NCBI GenBank assembly: GCA_949825025.1 | Contig: OX463781.1 | Coordinates: 43,951,469-44,015,468, forward strand | Length of the DNA: 64,000 nt | Direction of reading: 5' to 3' | Source: Siphlonurus alternatus | Lineage: Eukaryota > Arthropoda > Insecta > Ephemeroptera > Siphlonuridae | In this document: positions 38,611 through 53,440 of the stretch, piece by piece | Position numbering within the stretch: position 1 is the stretch's first letter | Layout of the letters: each line of letters opens with the position of its first letter | Program-made: the position numbers and the translations under genes | Notes under the pieces: model-generated | Databases searched by the model: none | What the model saw: only the letters and a program-made list of their open reading frames with translations | What the model was told of the DNA's origin: nothing

Positions 38611-38767
38611 ATACAGGTTTTAAGGCTCGCGTGAAATTCAAAGATATAGCATTGCATGATGGGCGCATTTGAAAGTTTCGCGGCACATGCAATGAGGCCT
38701 AAAATGCTTGACTCTGATTGGCGAAGCTTTTAAAATTGGTCAAATTGCGCAGTGGATTAACCTGTAT
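38611..38767. mobile_element. Family C-related MITE
   Basis: ATACAGGTTTTAAGG at the left and GGATTAACCTGTAT at the right. The interior shares GGGCGCAT(TT) and TTTCGCGG-type blocks and a GATTGG block with the 14961-15178 element. It lies downstream of the DPR gene. Confidence 0.6.
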
Positions 38768-39885
38768 TTCCTAAATTTCTTGAAATTTTGGTACATTAAG
38801 GAACGATACCCATGTGCATAGAATCCCTGAAATTGTTATATAATGTTCTGAGCATAAAACGCGGAAGACTCACAGATTTAACACAAAAAATGTAATTCTG
38901 ATTGCCATTATGTAAAAAAATAAGTAACGTTATATTAATTATTTGAAAAATTATAGCATGAATACCACTTGAAAATTAACATTATGCTCTAAAATATCAA
39001 TCCCAGAAGTAAAATTGAAAAATTAATAAGTTTTTTTATGAATTATGATTATAAAATATTTAGAGATTTCCTTAATTCTGATAAAAATATATTGAAATAA
39101 TAAGAATTATATAAAAAAAATGACAAAGTTTGCTGTCACAAAGCTCATAAATAATATGTGATTTTATGTTTTAATGTAAGGGATTTAACGTAGACAAAGT
39201 GTGACACGCAACTGTTAGAATTCTGCTGTAAAACTTTTCAGTCTAGTCTTCAAATATAGGAAGAGATAGAGAAGATTACATGTGACGTTTCCATGATTTA
39301 TTTCTCACGAAAATGCGCACTGACTCAAAGATACTCGCGTCTTAAATTTTCATTAAACTTCTGTTTGACACTAAAAAGTTGCGTCACTTTTTTAAAATAA
39401 ATTATGTTAAAGTTAGCACACTCAGAAATAATTTCAATCTCGATTTTTTTTATAAAAATATTTTAGAACCATTTAGTAAAATGTATAAAGTATAAAAAAT
39501 ATCAAGATAATAAAAAATATATATAGTTAAAACACGCATGCACCATTTTATTTCTTCATTGATATGGAAATAAGTGGCACTTTAAATGTTGTTTTTTTAA
39601 AAGAGACATATCAATTGTTCTAAAAGTAAAACATTGAGATTTAAATTTTCTTTTAATAATTTAAAATAATTTTCAAATTTACATGCTTTCTATTTATATT
39701 TAAACCATACATTAATATTTTAGATATCTAAAAGTGCAAAGTTTATCATTCTGGCTTAACATTAATTATTAAATTTCAAAGAAAAGTTACCGTAATTATA
39801 ATTTACTTATTTATATACATGATAAACATTACAGGGTGTTTATTTAAAATAAATTCATCTTTAGATGGCCCACCTTCAAGTCAAA

Positions 39886-40104
39886 TACAGTTCAACAAAT
39901 GTAAGATTATCACCGGAAATAGACGGAAGTACAATGTGTCTGGACATTTTAATTCAGTTTCGAACCTGAAACTTGGCACAGAGACTGATTCCTATTAGGA
40001 TTTCAAACTATATATAAGATTTAAATTTGTTATGTTCATAGTTGAACCATAATTCTTCCACTTCTGGCTACTTCCGGTGGTAACCTTACATTTTTTGAAC
40101 TGTA
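39886..40104. mobile_element. Family J-related palindromic MITE
   Basis: Ends TACAGTTCAACAAATGTAAG and an inverse with ATTTTTTGAACTGTA. It carries ACCGGAA at the left and its inverse TTCCGGT at the right. The ends are similar to, but distinct from, the TACAGTC copies. An ACAGGGTGTTTATTT sequence lies just outside at 39833. Confidence 0.75.
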
Positions 40105-42408
<2,304 letters not shown>

Positions 42409-42869
42409 TTAAAGCTTAACCTGAGAAATTGGACGAAAAATTCCCTACAACAGATTTTCTTCAAATTAATTTGGTGGACTTACAACAATCGTCAAATTAG
42501 CTCTGATTTTTTTCGGAATTTTTTAAACGTTGGTTTAATTATAATTAATTTATTTAAATGAGAATTTTGTATCCTTCCAATGTTAAATTTGTTAATTAGC
42601 ATTGCGAAAAAACTGTACAACAGATTTATTTACATTTTTCTTTTTTTACTAAGACCAAATTTTTTAGACTATTTTTCTGAATTGTTTTCATATAGTTTGA
42701 ACCGTGGCGATGATCGTTTCCTATATGTGATGAGAAATGTGGCAACGTTCTCAAGGACTGATGTCACCAACCCCTCCTAAAAAAATTATTCGCATTCCAA
42801 TGCAAACAGTGTTGCCACTATAGCCACGCCTCTTGACCTTGACAGAGAAATTCTCAGGTTATACCTTAA
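42409..42869. mobile_element. Family H TIR element (copy 2, inverted orientation)
   Basis: Ends TTAAAGCTTAACCTGAGA / TCTCAGGTTATACCTTAA. The interior aligns with the reverse complement of 7292-7758 over most of its length, including GGCAACGTTCTCAAGGACTG and the AATGTTAAATT block. Confidence 0.8.
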
Positions 42870-45765
42870 AAAGCAAGAACATTCACAACAAGTTAATACA
42901 AAAGCATTGCGCCTTGAGGTTAGGCAGATTGTTTAGCAACAACATGGTGCGGTTTACATAATAATGCGGGGCCAGATTGCAAGTATAAGTCTTACAGTCA
43001 AATTTATTTTATATTTCTTCTGAAAATACCAGTAAGTGAGAGATTTTTGTCCTTGCTATAATTAATATTTGTGATTTGAAAACTGAAGACAGGTTTTTTG
43101 ATCAAAATACTGACATGTTGGACTGGAAAAGGATGGTCAGAATGCTCACTTCTGGGAGAATATCAAATAAATTAAACTGTATTTTTACACTACATTGTTG
43201 TCAACAAGTGCACTTTCTTGTTACTAGAAGTGTACTCGTTTTAAGATACACTTCGAGACATCACGAAAATTGTCTAGTATGGTGAACATTATAAACTTAT
43301 TTTGGAGGTTATTCAGATTGATCTTCAATCCTCTAAGTAAATTTGCAAAATTTTAACCTTCATAAAAGTAGGCAGATGCTTATCAATGTAGAAAATAGTA
43401 GCTAAATACATCGATTACAAATCAACATTTTAAAAATATTAATTTTATTAATTTTATGATGGAAAGAATGTTGTTTAATTCATTAAAGTGTCACCTAATT
43501 TAACATCAATAATATCTAGGTGTCTTGTTATGAAACCTCAGATCATAAAAGAGTAAGAAATCATTTAATGTTTATCAATTATTCAAATATGGAATCAATT
43601 TAAACTTTAATTTATAAATACTAATAAAAATATACAATAAATTTAAAAAAACATAATATAATAACACTTTATTATTGTATAATATAATATTTATACTGGG
43701 ATATAAAAACTTTTTATATAATGCACATAAAAGTGGAAATAAAGAGAAGCTTCTCAGTGATATTCTTTACACATTATTGTTGTTTTGTGCTGAAATTCAA
43801 GATGGTTTTCAAGTGTTTAAATTTCCTTTCTGACTTGAGGCTCAAGTGTGTGGTGGTGTCGGTTTCCTACTTGCTATAGTCATCGTCTCTCCTTCTTTAT
43901 CCTTGTATTGCTGGCTGGTATTGGCAAAGGATAAAGAAAGCCTTGTTTATATCAAAGTTAAAACCAGCCCCCCCCCCCCTTGCCCTCCGTTTCCCGGATG
44001 ATTTCTCGCTACTCGCGTACCCACTCGCTTTTCGGGTGTAAATTTCAAGTTTCCTTCTACCTCATACAAAACAGCAAGCCAAAAAGTTACGTATAACTTT
44101 TACCCTTCTCATAAAGATAAGAAGATGAACAACTATCCTATACATTTATTTAAAAAAAATATGGTAAATAAATATATTTTTATATATATAATAAGCTTTA
44201 CTTTTCCATAGAGTAGTTATAGCAACAAAAATACAAAAAAATATAAATAATAAAATATTTTATTTACCTAGATGATATATAAATTTATTATTATTTTGTT
44301 TACCTTTTTTAATATTCTTGTCAACATTTTTATGTTACTCTTTTTTATCATAAAAATGTCAAAAAAATTGTTATTACTGCAATAAAAGTTAATATTATAA
44401 ATGATAATTTAATTATCTTACTGCATGAGTAATATAACTTTATGGTATACTATCAAATTTTAGATAGAAGAAAAGTAAAATATTTTAAATTAAATAGACT
44501 AATTTTAAATATTGATGTGTCACATGACCACTGATGAGGTTAAATTGAGGTCATCACAGGGTCACAGGTCTATCTACATTCATACATGGCTTAAAATGCC
44601 ATAGCATATACAAACACAGTGAGTATAATATTATATAATTATATATAGTAGACAACATTCTAATAACATGCTCACACATTGAGCTGGCAACGTAACTGGA
44701 TAAATGAGACTTAATTGAGATTAATCTCATATGATAGAGTAGTTTCCATCTCTGTACTTATAGTAAGCTTTGAGGCTGTTCTATATACCTCACAGTAATG
44801 AGGAGGGTCCTCTGAACCTTGTGATGACGCCGTGATCGTTAATATGCAGCGTGAACCACCCACCCTCTCTCTCTCTCTCTCTCTCGCATGGTTGCGGTAA
44901 TGATGCCCTTGTCATTTAAAATTAACAAGTGACGCACGTAATATGAAGTACAACATTAATGATAAAAGATTTTTCTCATATATTTTTTTAATTATAACAT
45001 GAACTGTAATTTATTTAAAAAAAAATTTAAAAGTATATTATATTAAAATTTTATTATTATATATTTTTATGAAATGTAAGTATACAATAATATTTCCGTT
45101 GTTATGAGATATGACATTTTATATACTTGTAAAAATGTCATACTTCCTGTCTGTATAAATGTACTTATAAATAAAGTTATATAATATTTCAATTTTCTTG
45201 TTGAAACTATCAACTCTGCCAGGATAAAGTGGATGCATGTTTCAATACTAATGTAATAAACAAAAAATACTAAAAGAGAAACAATAAACTATTCAGAACT
45301 GGATATTAATATAAATAAATTGCAATATAATCTGTTTCATTAATTTAATAAAAACTTAGTTTAAGATAACATTGACTTAAAAAACAAAGAAAATTTTTAA
45401 AAAATTTCTGCTAAATAAGAGAAAAAGTCAAGGAAAGTACGATATTCTATGAAAGCAACTAGCCCTGAAAATTGAAAATGCATGGCCCTGAAGCGTTGTT
45501 ATACCTAAGATACCAGGCCGCCGTGGCAGAAGGTGGATGGATGGTAATTACGATGCTTTTTTTCTTTTAATCACCAAATATGGCTGCCAATGGATGTTAC
45601 AGCAAGTGCGCATTATTCGCTTCGCGTTGAATGCTGGATATTGCCATGTGAATCCGCCTTTAGACTGCTCGCTGCGAAGCAGAGTAGGAGTGTCGCGATG
45701 GTGAGCGCTGAAGGGTCTGAACATGAGTCTACCTGGCAGCCGTCGGTGCAGATCTTGGTGGTAGT
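42870..45765. other. Downstream DNA without recognised genes
   Basis: A lone family J-like end, TACAGTCAAATTTATTTTAT, lies at 42993 with no partner seen. A GC-richer stretch with a C-run occurs at 43840-44035 and another at 45590-45760. Confidence 0.4.
44862..44885. repeat. (CT)n short microsatellite
   Basis: About 11 CT units. Confidence 0.9.
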
Positions 45766-45850
45766 AGCAATATACAGATTCAGATTCAAAAGGCTTTTAT
45801 TCAGAAAACACATATTACAATACAAGTTTGGGTTTAAGTACAATACTTTT
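45766..45850 (-). mobile_element. LINE 3'-end fragment
   Basis: On the minus strand it reads ...GTATTGTAATATGTGTTTTC, then TGAATAAAAGCCTTTTGAATCTGAATCTG, the ending characteristic of arthropod LINEs (AATAAAAGCC followed by short repeats). No coding part is left. A GC-richer unassigned stretch lies upstream (45590-45765). Confidence 0.55.
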
Positions 45851-47399
45851 TAACCAGATCAGCCATAAAAAAATGTAAAAAAAAAAAATACATTATTATG
45901 CATTGAATAAAAAATACATATGAGACATAATTTCATTTTAAATAGGAAATGTTCTGCTTGATTATATTTAATAAGTTTTTATTGTTTTTCTTTCGTAGAT
46001 AATATTGTCTTTATTATTTGCACACACTGTAATATATTGCACTGACACTTTTATGGTGAGAGCGGCTTTAAATTGCACTTCACTGCCCACCCCCCTTTTT
46101 TTTTAAAAAAGAGATTAGGTTACTTACTCCCTATGGTTGGCGGCGTAAGAAACATTCGATTCGGTCGAATAAAAGAAACATGCCGAACATGAGACATTTA
46201 TCATGACGCCGCGATGTTAGGCAACCTGTTCTGCTTTTATGTAGAGCGGGTCGTCTATGCAGCAAACTAAATTTAAATAAGTCAAAAATGAGAATGTAAA
46301 ATAGTTCAGTCTTTTCAAACCAGTCTTAATTGATTTCTTGCAAATAAAAATGTTATTATAATTATAACACTTTTCACAAGGAAGATCATGGGATTTGACA
46401 CTGAGATGACACTTTATAGGATTATAAAATATTTGAACACATTATTATTATTATTTTTGCACAAATTCACTGCTTTATTCTTGATGCTAGAAAACTTGTT
46501 TCATCAATTTATCAATCTCATGCAATATAACATGAGAATGTGTGTCTATTCTACTGTGATTTTTAATACAATAAAATCTGTTTAAACTGAACTAAAACTG
46601 TGAGACTGAGGTAGAGGTAAAAGAGGAGGGATTAATTTTGTTTATTTTAAATATCATGAAGGGCATTTAAAGTTATCACTTTTTATTTTTATTTTGAAAC
46701 TTATAACCTACACTATCCCCAAACTTTATTCAAATCTCTTGGGAAATTATCATTACTTTGATTTAATACGTAAACATTTACAGTAACTGTTTCTGCAATA
46801 TTTCTTTATTAAAATAATTTATTAAATTTGACTATGAATTTAAATAACACTAGAAAAATAACTTCTGTATAAATATTTTTAGAAGATTAAAAATTCATAT
46901 TTTAAATTTTTGAGAAGAATACTCAATACAGACGTACAAAAAAATCAAATAGCATTGCAATAAAGGTTTTCATAAAATGCGAGAATTTCCATAAAAATAG
47001 CAGAGGCAAATTTAGTGGTGTTGAGTCGTATATCGTCTCTTGTCCGCAATAATGAGCTATCTGTTACCACGATTTCGTGTGCAGTAATGATCTATATGCC
47101 GTATCAGGTGAGTGCAATTAAAAGCTGTATATAAGTATAAAATTAAGCTCATTATTGCGCTCGCCTGAAATAGCAGATAGTTCATTATTCGTGTGGACTA
47201 GGGTCGATACATGAGAATCATCAATATTTTCAGAAAATTTCTGTTAAATACACAATATCAAATTTTGGAATTGAAAAAAAGTAACACACAAGAATTAAAT
47301 CTTTATTTTCTATTATAAAATGAAAATACGTTCTCAATTCCAAGTATATTATATAATATAGAAGTTTTAATACAAATATTACTGTTTGTTTTTTCTCAG

Positions 47400-47553
47400 A
47401 AAATATAGATTTGAACGGTCTGAAAAGTTTGAATTCTTCGACGATAGAAATTTAATTCTGAGCCCCCTGGGAAGTCCTCATTGCCGCAGTGCCGTTTCTC
47501 GTGGTAGTGTCTGCACCTTCACTCTAGAGGAGTCGCAGACTGTGGTCATGATG
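47400..47553 (+). CDS. Candidate internal exon of unknown gene
   Basis: A 154 bp segment lies between a strong acceptor (a pyrimidine tract ending TTTTTTCTCAG) and a good donor (GTAAGC at 47554). Only one of the three + frames is open. It begins with the third base of a codon and ends on a codon boundary, giving 51 residues from KYRFERSEKFEFFDDRN to GSVCTFTLEESQTVVMM. The segment is visibly richer in GC than its surroundings. I do not recognise the protein. It lies about 11 kb past the DPR stop, so it would belong to a neighbouring gene, an alternative exon or an unidentified mobile element; a 110 bp (AAAT)n tract starts 170 bp downstream. A chance ORF is possible. Confidence 0.35.
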
Positions 47554-47724
47554 GTAAGCGGATCGATAGCAGGCAGCAACATAATAAGAGCTTTGTATGT
47601 AGAGCTGATATAGCATCATTTTAAAGCTGGTATTGGATCTAAGGTGTGGTATTTTAAAATAAAAAAATGTTAAAAAATATACTCACTGTTCAAAAATATT
47701 TTAAATTCAAAACGTTATTCTTTC

Positions 47725-47837
<113 letters not shown>

Positions 47838-50124
47838 AGTAAATACTATTTTCTTGATTTCGTCTTCACTTTTAGCGAGGAGGAAATTAAATGTGTTTTT
47901 GAGGTAAAAAGACGTTAAAAGATTAGGCTTAGACTTGTAAATGATGAGTTGAAGACGTAATATTTTTAATATTTTATCTAGGGTGTATACAAAATTTCAC
48001 AAAATTGATCAGACTCTTCAGACCTATTAGTGGAGAGTTTAAAGTCCCCTACAAGTCTGTTGAATTCAAGAGAGCCGATTCTGAGATCGCAATAAACTGA
48101 AAATAATCCTAAATAATTTAATTACCATTTCCTCCCATCTCTAGGTATTAAATTTTATAATGATTCTCAGTAGTTTTGAAATAAACCGTCTCTCTTCAAA
48201 CTCCCAAGATATAAAATTTACATTTCATGATAACACACAAAAACGTATAACATTTTATCAGATCTTGTTAAAAATGATGTAAAAGCATTCTCATTACGTT
48301 AATATCATGTTTTGAATAAATTACATTACGTATATTTTCTGTATATTTATATTTAAATTAATTTTGTATACACAAATAAAATAATGTTTTAAGAAAGCAT
48401 CATTAAATTTAACAACTTCTTAACATTGAATTTCAATTTGTTTTTAAAGATGCATAATTTGAATTAATTATAATAATTAATTATATAATGAAAGTTAAAG
48501 AATAATGACTATAAATTTATAATTCATACTGATATCATAATTACTTACCGAAAGGGGCATAAACAACTTCTAAATTGCGTACCGGTATATACTGCATGCT
48601 TGAAACTCTTATATTTACTGAAATGTTGCAATGTCTCTGTGAGTCAACGTATCTTTCTGTCGTCTCGTTGACTTCACCTGATTAACTGTCTCTCGGACAA
48701 AAAAGGTCGCGCTACTGCCGATGTGATTCCTAGCATAAAATATCATGCGTTTAGAAGTTCTTTATCTCCTCGGTGGTATTTCCCTTCTTTATACATTATT
48801 TACCATCGTGAACCATATCTTCTTGCTTCGAAAACCTTTAATTAATTGTTAAATATTACACCCTGAGTAAATTGCATGCTATTAATTTTATTGTCTGGGT
48901 TCATGTATCATTGCATAAATTCAAGTTGATAGAATTAGCCTGATGTAATCCATGACAGAACTATAAGAAATGTAAACGTACGAAGTCTAAAATACCATAT
49001 TAGCAGACACATTATTCTTCCGATCTTATACCATTACCCCACTGAACTGGTCAAAATTTACTGAATTTAATTTCCCGACTCTTTGTGAACCTATCCTAGC
49101 TTTTAAGAGGTATATAAAATTGAGAAAATAGTCATCAATCATCATCAAAAAGTACGCGTATTGAAAATTTTCATATCTGAATTTAAATAGTATTTTTCTT
49201 TTTTCTATGTTAATTGGAATACAATCTCTCTGGCATTTATCATTAAATTTTCTTCAATCACGTTATAAATCTCGTGTGTCGGTTCTACCTAAATTAAAGA
49301 CCTAACTTGCTCTCACCTCAGCTGGCATTGCCCGTGTTACCTACCTTCTGGCTGGATCCTCTCCTACACTTCCTCTGGATGCTGTGGGGCTCGAATTACA
49401 ACCCCCTTCCTTCCCCTGGAACTACCTGAGCCTGCAACCCGCACGACAAACAAACAAAACTTCAGAACAAACTTTCCCCCTTGACACAACTTGTCTCTTA
49501 TCGTATATGAGGTGTGCTAATACCGTTGCATGGTGAAGTAGAGAAACCGAATTTACCCACTTACTGCGACATTGCTCCACCCCCTACCCCCCTTACCTTT
49601 TTCTCTCTCTCTCCATTCATTAAATAATTACCTACACTAATAACATATTTCTAGTATCAAAACATCAACATTATCAAAACAAATTTAAAATTCTTTTCAT
49701 AATAATTTTAATTACTAAATTATATTAATTGGTAGGTAGCTGAAATAATGTACAGTATGATATGAAAACAAATTATATTGCTAATTACTCGAGTATCATC
49801 ATCTAACTAGGATTGAAATAAAAATATTCCTCATCTATAAATTATAATCCATCTTTATTATTCTGTTTATGAAAATAATTAGCTTTTACAAATTTATACT
49901 ACCACTTGTAGTACTGTTATATAAGTGTTATTCAGTTATAAAACTGCGCGAGTGCATGCACTGTTATTCAGTGAATACAAAATATCATACAATTAAATAA
50001 TTAGTAATAAATAAGTGCGTATATACTTAATTATTAACTTTTTTTATTATTTGTGTCAGAGGAAGCATTTTCTTTCAATGTATGCAATGTACAGCATTTA
50101 TGAAATTTGTGTAGGGTATACATT
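47838..50124. other. Downstream DNA with a C-rich island at 49315-49470
   Basis: The island (CTCACCTCAGCTGGCATTGC to TGCAACCCGCACGAC) and pyrimidine-rich tracts near 49570-49610 are the only structure. No exon can be supported. Confidence 0.35.
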
Positions 50125-50345
50125 TGGATAGAGGAACTCGAGTATTGTATTTTCAATATTTTTCCATTTATTTTGAACCATCTAACACCTTTTAAAACAT
50201 GCTATACAGCACTGTGACGTCATATTCATGCAAATATTTAACACGCAAGAATAGGAAGATAACTATGACATCAAAGAGTCTTTCTCCCTAATTTTGAATG
50301 AAATACTTCAGCTCCATCTGTACTTTATCTGCCAAAATTGTAAAG
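50125..50345. mobile_element. Family N MITE (copy 2)
   Basis: It contains TTTGGATAGAGGAACTCGAG and TTTGAACCATCTAACACC blocks aligned with 23321-23625, and a nearly identical central block with TGACGTCA (50215), ATGCAAAT and ATTTAACACG. The ends are diverged, so the limits are approximate. Confidence 0.6.
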
Positions 50346-50395
50346 AAAATTATAAGTATTAAACGCCAGATTTGTAAAAAATAAAAATTCTCTAT

Positions 50396-50508
50396 CACTA
50401 CGTTTACATGACGGTGTCCAATACTCATTCGTTGTTGACGGATAATATTATTCTTATGCAAGGCGTCATCAACGGATTCGTATTAAACATCGCCATGTAA
50501 ACGTAGTG
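50396..50508. mobile_element. Short TIR MITE
   Basis: CACTACGTTTACATGACGG at the left, CGCCATGTAAACGTAGTG at the right, 113 bp. The interior also pairs partly (GTTGACG / CGTCATCAAC). Confidence 0.8.
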
Positions 50509-51342
50509 CTGCAAATGCATTGAAAGCAAGATAAACTCTTGCATATTATTACTAAACTTATTTTAACCTTGCATGCATATTAAAGTTTGTTTAACAGTTT
50601 TTACTTTTGCATGCAATGTTTTATATGCATTTATTTATTTTTTCACATGCATATTTGTATAGTAATTGTGCAGAATAAACTGCATCTCTCTCTTCCTTGT
50701 ATTTTTATTATTTTTCCCTATTCATTTTTACAATTATAAAAACATGCATGCTGTTATCTTTACAAAATTATTCTAGAATAAAAGTGTAATTAACATGATT
50801 TGTTGTACACAAATTAATGCAAAATTATAATTGAAATAAAGAAAAACAAACATTAAAAATATACTTAACTGTATTAATTATAAAAAAATTGATGTCAAAT
50901 TTAATTAACACTGTGAATAAAATTAATGTATACTTCTAACATATGAAATTATTCATTTTTAATGAACTCATATGTTATGACATGTATATATTAACATTTT
51001 AATTGAAATTATATTAATCGTTTAGTTTATAGTGGCTAATATAGTAGCTATATGTGTGCTTTAGTGCTTTGTAAGTTAGTGAAAATTATTTTGTTCTTTT
51101 CTAATGTATATTTATGACACGTACATTACATTTCTATAATTTATAACTCTTTAATATCATCAATTAAAAAGATTTATAGTAGACAATAATAATTTGGTAA
51201 CAGATGGTGTATTTATAACAAATTGAGTATATTGACAATTTTTGATTATTTGATATTGTTACCAGTAATGTTTGAAAATAATAAATATCATAAATTCGTA
51301 GAAGTATAATACACTTTTTTTTAATTTAATTTTCTAATTCAA

Positions 51343-51625
51343 TTTAAGGTAGAGATAATACGAATTAGCTGTATGACGTAGTCCCTTTTGATTAACATGT
51401 AACCTGTGCCTGAAAGACATAGAAAAAATTTCAAAACAATTTAACGAACCGATTTTTTTTAAAATTAATTTTCTAATATTCAGCATAGAGTTTTTCCATG
51501 GAGAGACCAACTAAAAAAATAAAAAAAAAAATAGGCTCGTTTAATTGTTTTAATTTTTTTTCTATATATGACTTATGCTCTCAAAAAAAAATCAGAAGTT
51601 TTGTGAAGTTTTGTGAATTTTCCTA
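51343..51625. mobile_element. Family G TIR element (copy 1, decayed)
   Basis: It starts TTTAAGGTAGAGATAATACG and shares GATTAACATGTAA, GACATAGAAAAA, CAAAACAATTTAA and CCGATTTTTTTT blocks with the 61498-61900 copy. The right end is degraded. Confidence 0.55.
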
Positions 51626-52640
51626 CTGATTTTTTTTATGTTTATTATTCCTTTTATTGTATAAACAAACCGAGTAAATATCCTGTTTTTTACTAAGAAC
51701 TCAAGTTGAAACTTTTATATATTTGAGTTTAGATATAAACCACAAATGAACTTTGGTTCATTGAGGGAGGTACGCACCAACCAACTACCGTCAAGGCAAC
51801 AACCATGACAGCTGGTCTCTTGAGAGAACCCGCTGGGTGCAGACACACCATGTTCGCAGCCTCAAAGTGTACCAACAACATTTTGCTAGTATGTAAAACC
51901 AAATCAATATTTACTTACTATACAAATTACATTACACATGACTGCCCACAAACGATTATATATTATAATATTATGAAACTTTATTAAACTGGGTAGAAAA
52001 AAAAAGATTCTGTATATTTAAGTTAGTATATACCAATTTTTTATGTGTATGAATGGAATATTTCTTTTTTATGCTTCATTTTTAGAGGAAAAAAATCCAA
52101 GAACAAATTTATCTTATATATTAATTTTAATTCTTTTTTTGACAGGCAGGTGTCACTACTTATCAGTATGTAATTATATAACTGTAATACTGTAAATATA
52201 ACAACATTTTCACATACAAATTAAGGCTACACCCAATTAAAACTACTGCTCTATATGAAAGTGACATAGCATTTCGTTGTTTTGAGGCATGAAGAACATA
52301 CTAATTTTTCGCCACAATTTGATAAAATTTATCTCTGAAATGATAAATGCATTTTTGAGAAAAAAAGATAATATAATATCCATTATTTAATTAATTTGGG
52401 ATTCCAATATACATTTTGAATTCTATTCGCCCATAACTAGAGCGACTAATTTTGAAATATAAAATAAAATTATTATAAAATAAAAATGCATATGATTTAG
52501 ATACATTGGGATCGATTCTACAAGCGTTAAAGAGTGATTTAAGAAGTGTGGTAATTGCATTTAATAAATGGTGTTGTGCTTTTTATACCAGGTAATAGGT
52601 AAGAGAGATGCTCCTTAAATAATGCGTCTTAAATCACTCC

Positions 52641-53440
52641 TTAAGGGTAAGATAACGCCACCAATGTTAAAAAAAAATTCCTCACACAAAAATTCTAAAA
52701 AAAAATTAAAATGTTCTCCTCTACACCCCCTATCAGTTGCTAAAATATCAGACAAAACGATTTAGTTTTTGAGTTATGAATTTTTAAAATTGACAACTTT
52801 AACTTGGAGAAATGAAACTTCCATGTTATATTAGTCAACATTAAAAATTCATAACTCAAAAACTAGATCGTATTTGTATGCCTGATATTTTAGCTACTAA
52901 TAGGGGATGAAGGGGAGAACAATTTAAATTATTTTCAGAATTTTTGTGCGAGGAATTTTTTTAACATTTTTTTTTTATTCATAAAAACATGTTTATGTAC
53001 AATTTATACATAAAAAACAAATTATTAATTGCAATTTTAAACTTTAGATCTGTATATCTTATTCAATATTCCAAATTAACAATTACAGTATTATACATGT
53101 ATAAAAATTCCCTAATGTTCTAATACAATATCATGAGACTTTTTATTACTTTTTTTTTTTATATTTGAGCATAATATTACTACAAAACATAAAAAAAACA
53201 TTATTGTGCATTGTCTGAAACAGAAAGAATATGTCTGAAACAGAAAGAAGAAAATATTAGTGTTGATTACATATAACTTCATTTTTTTTTTTTTCCCACT
53301 GTACATATATCTGAGCAAATTATTACAGTGTAATTATTACCAGTATACTGTTTAATTTCAATTGATTTAAAAACATGCTACTCTATGATATCATAATAAT
53401 TTTACTTAATAATTACATTGGTGGCGTTATCTTACCCTTA
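52641..53440. mobile_element. Palindromic TIR element (family F) split by a retroposed insert
   Basis: TTAAGGGTAAGATAACGCCA at 52641 returns inverted at the right end (53421-53440). The inner arms pair from AATTCCTCACACAAAAATTCT through TTTTTGAGTTATGAATTTTTA around a centre near 52815. The right arm is broken at 52968 by a 451 bp insert; without it the element is about 350 bp. Confidence 0.82.
52969..53419 (-). mobile_element. Retroposed sequence with poly(A) tail nested in family F
   Basis: On the minus strand this insert ends TTTTTATGAATAAAAAAAAA, i.e. an AATAAA signal running into a poly(A) tail. ACATT is duplicated at its two edges (52964-52968, 53415-53419). That fits a retrocopy of an RNA 3' end (processed pseudogene, or a non-autonomous retroposon). 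An internal tandem copy of TCTGAAACAGAAAGAA is seen at about 53214-53250. I see no source gene. Confidence 0.6.

Noticed and set aside
42993..43060. Fourth family J copy
   Set aside because: Only one TACAGTCAAATT end is visible; no inverted partner found within 1 kb.
45590..45853. 87-codon plus-strand ORF
   Set aside because: Its second half is the antisense of a LINE 3' end; no domain in the first half.
47020..47215. Possible MITE with GCAATAATGAGCT / AGCTCATTATTGC pairing
   Set aside because: Pairing is real over about 13 bp, but outer ends and target duplication could not be defined.
51805..51987. Short ORF starting MTAGLLREPAGCRHTM
   Set aside because: Has a possible GTATGT donor but no credible acceptor; 60 codons is within chance.
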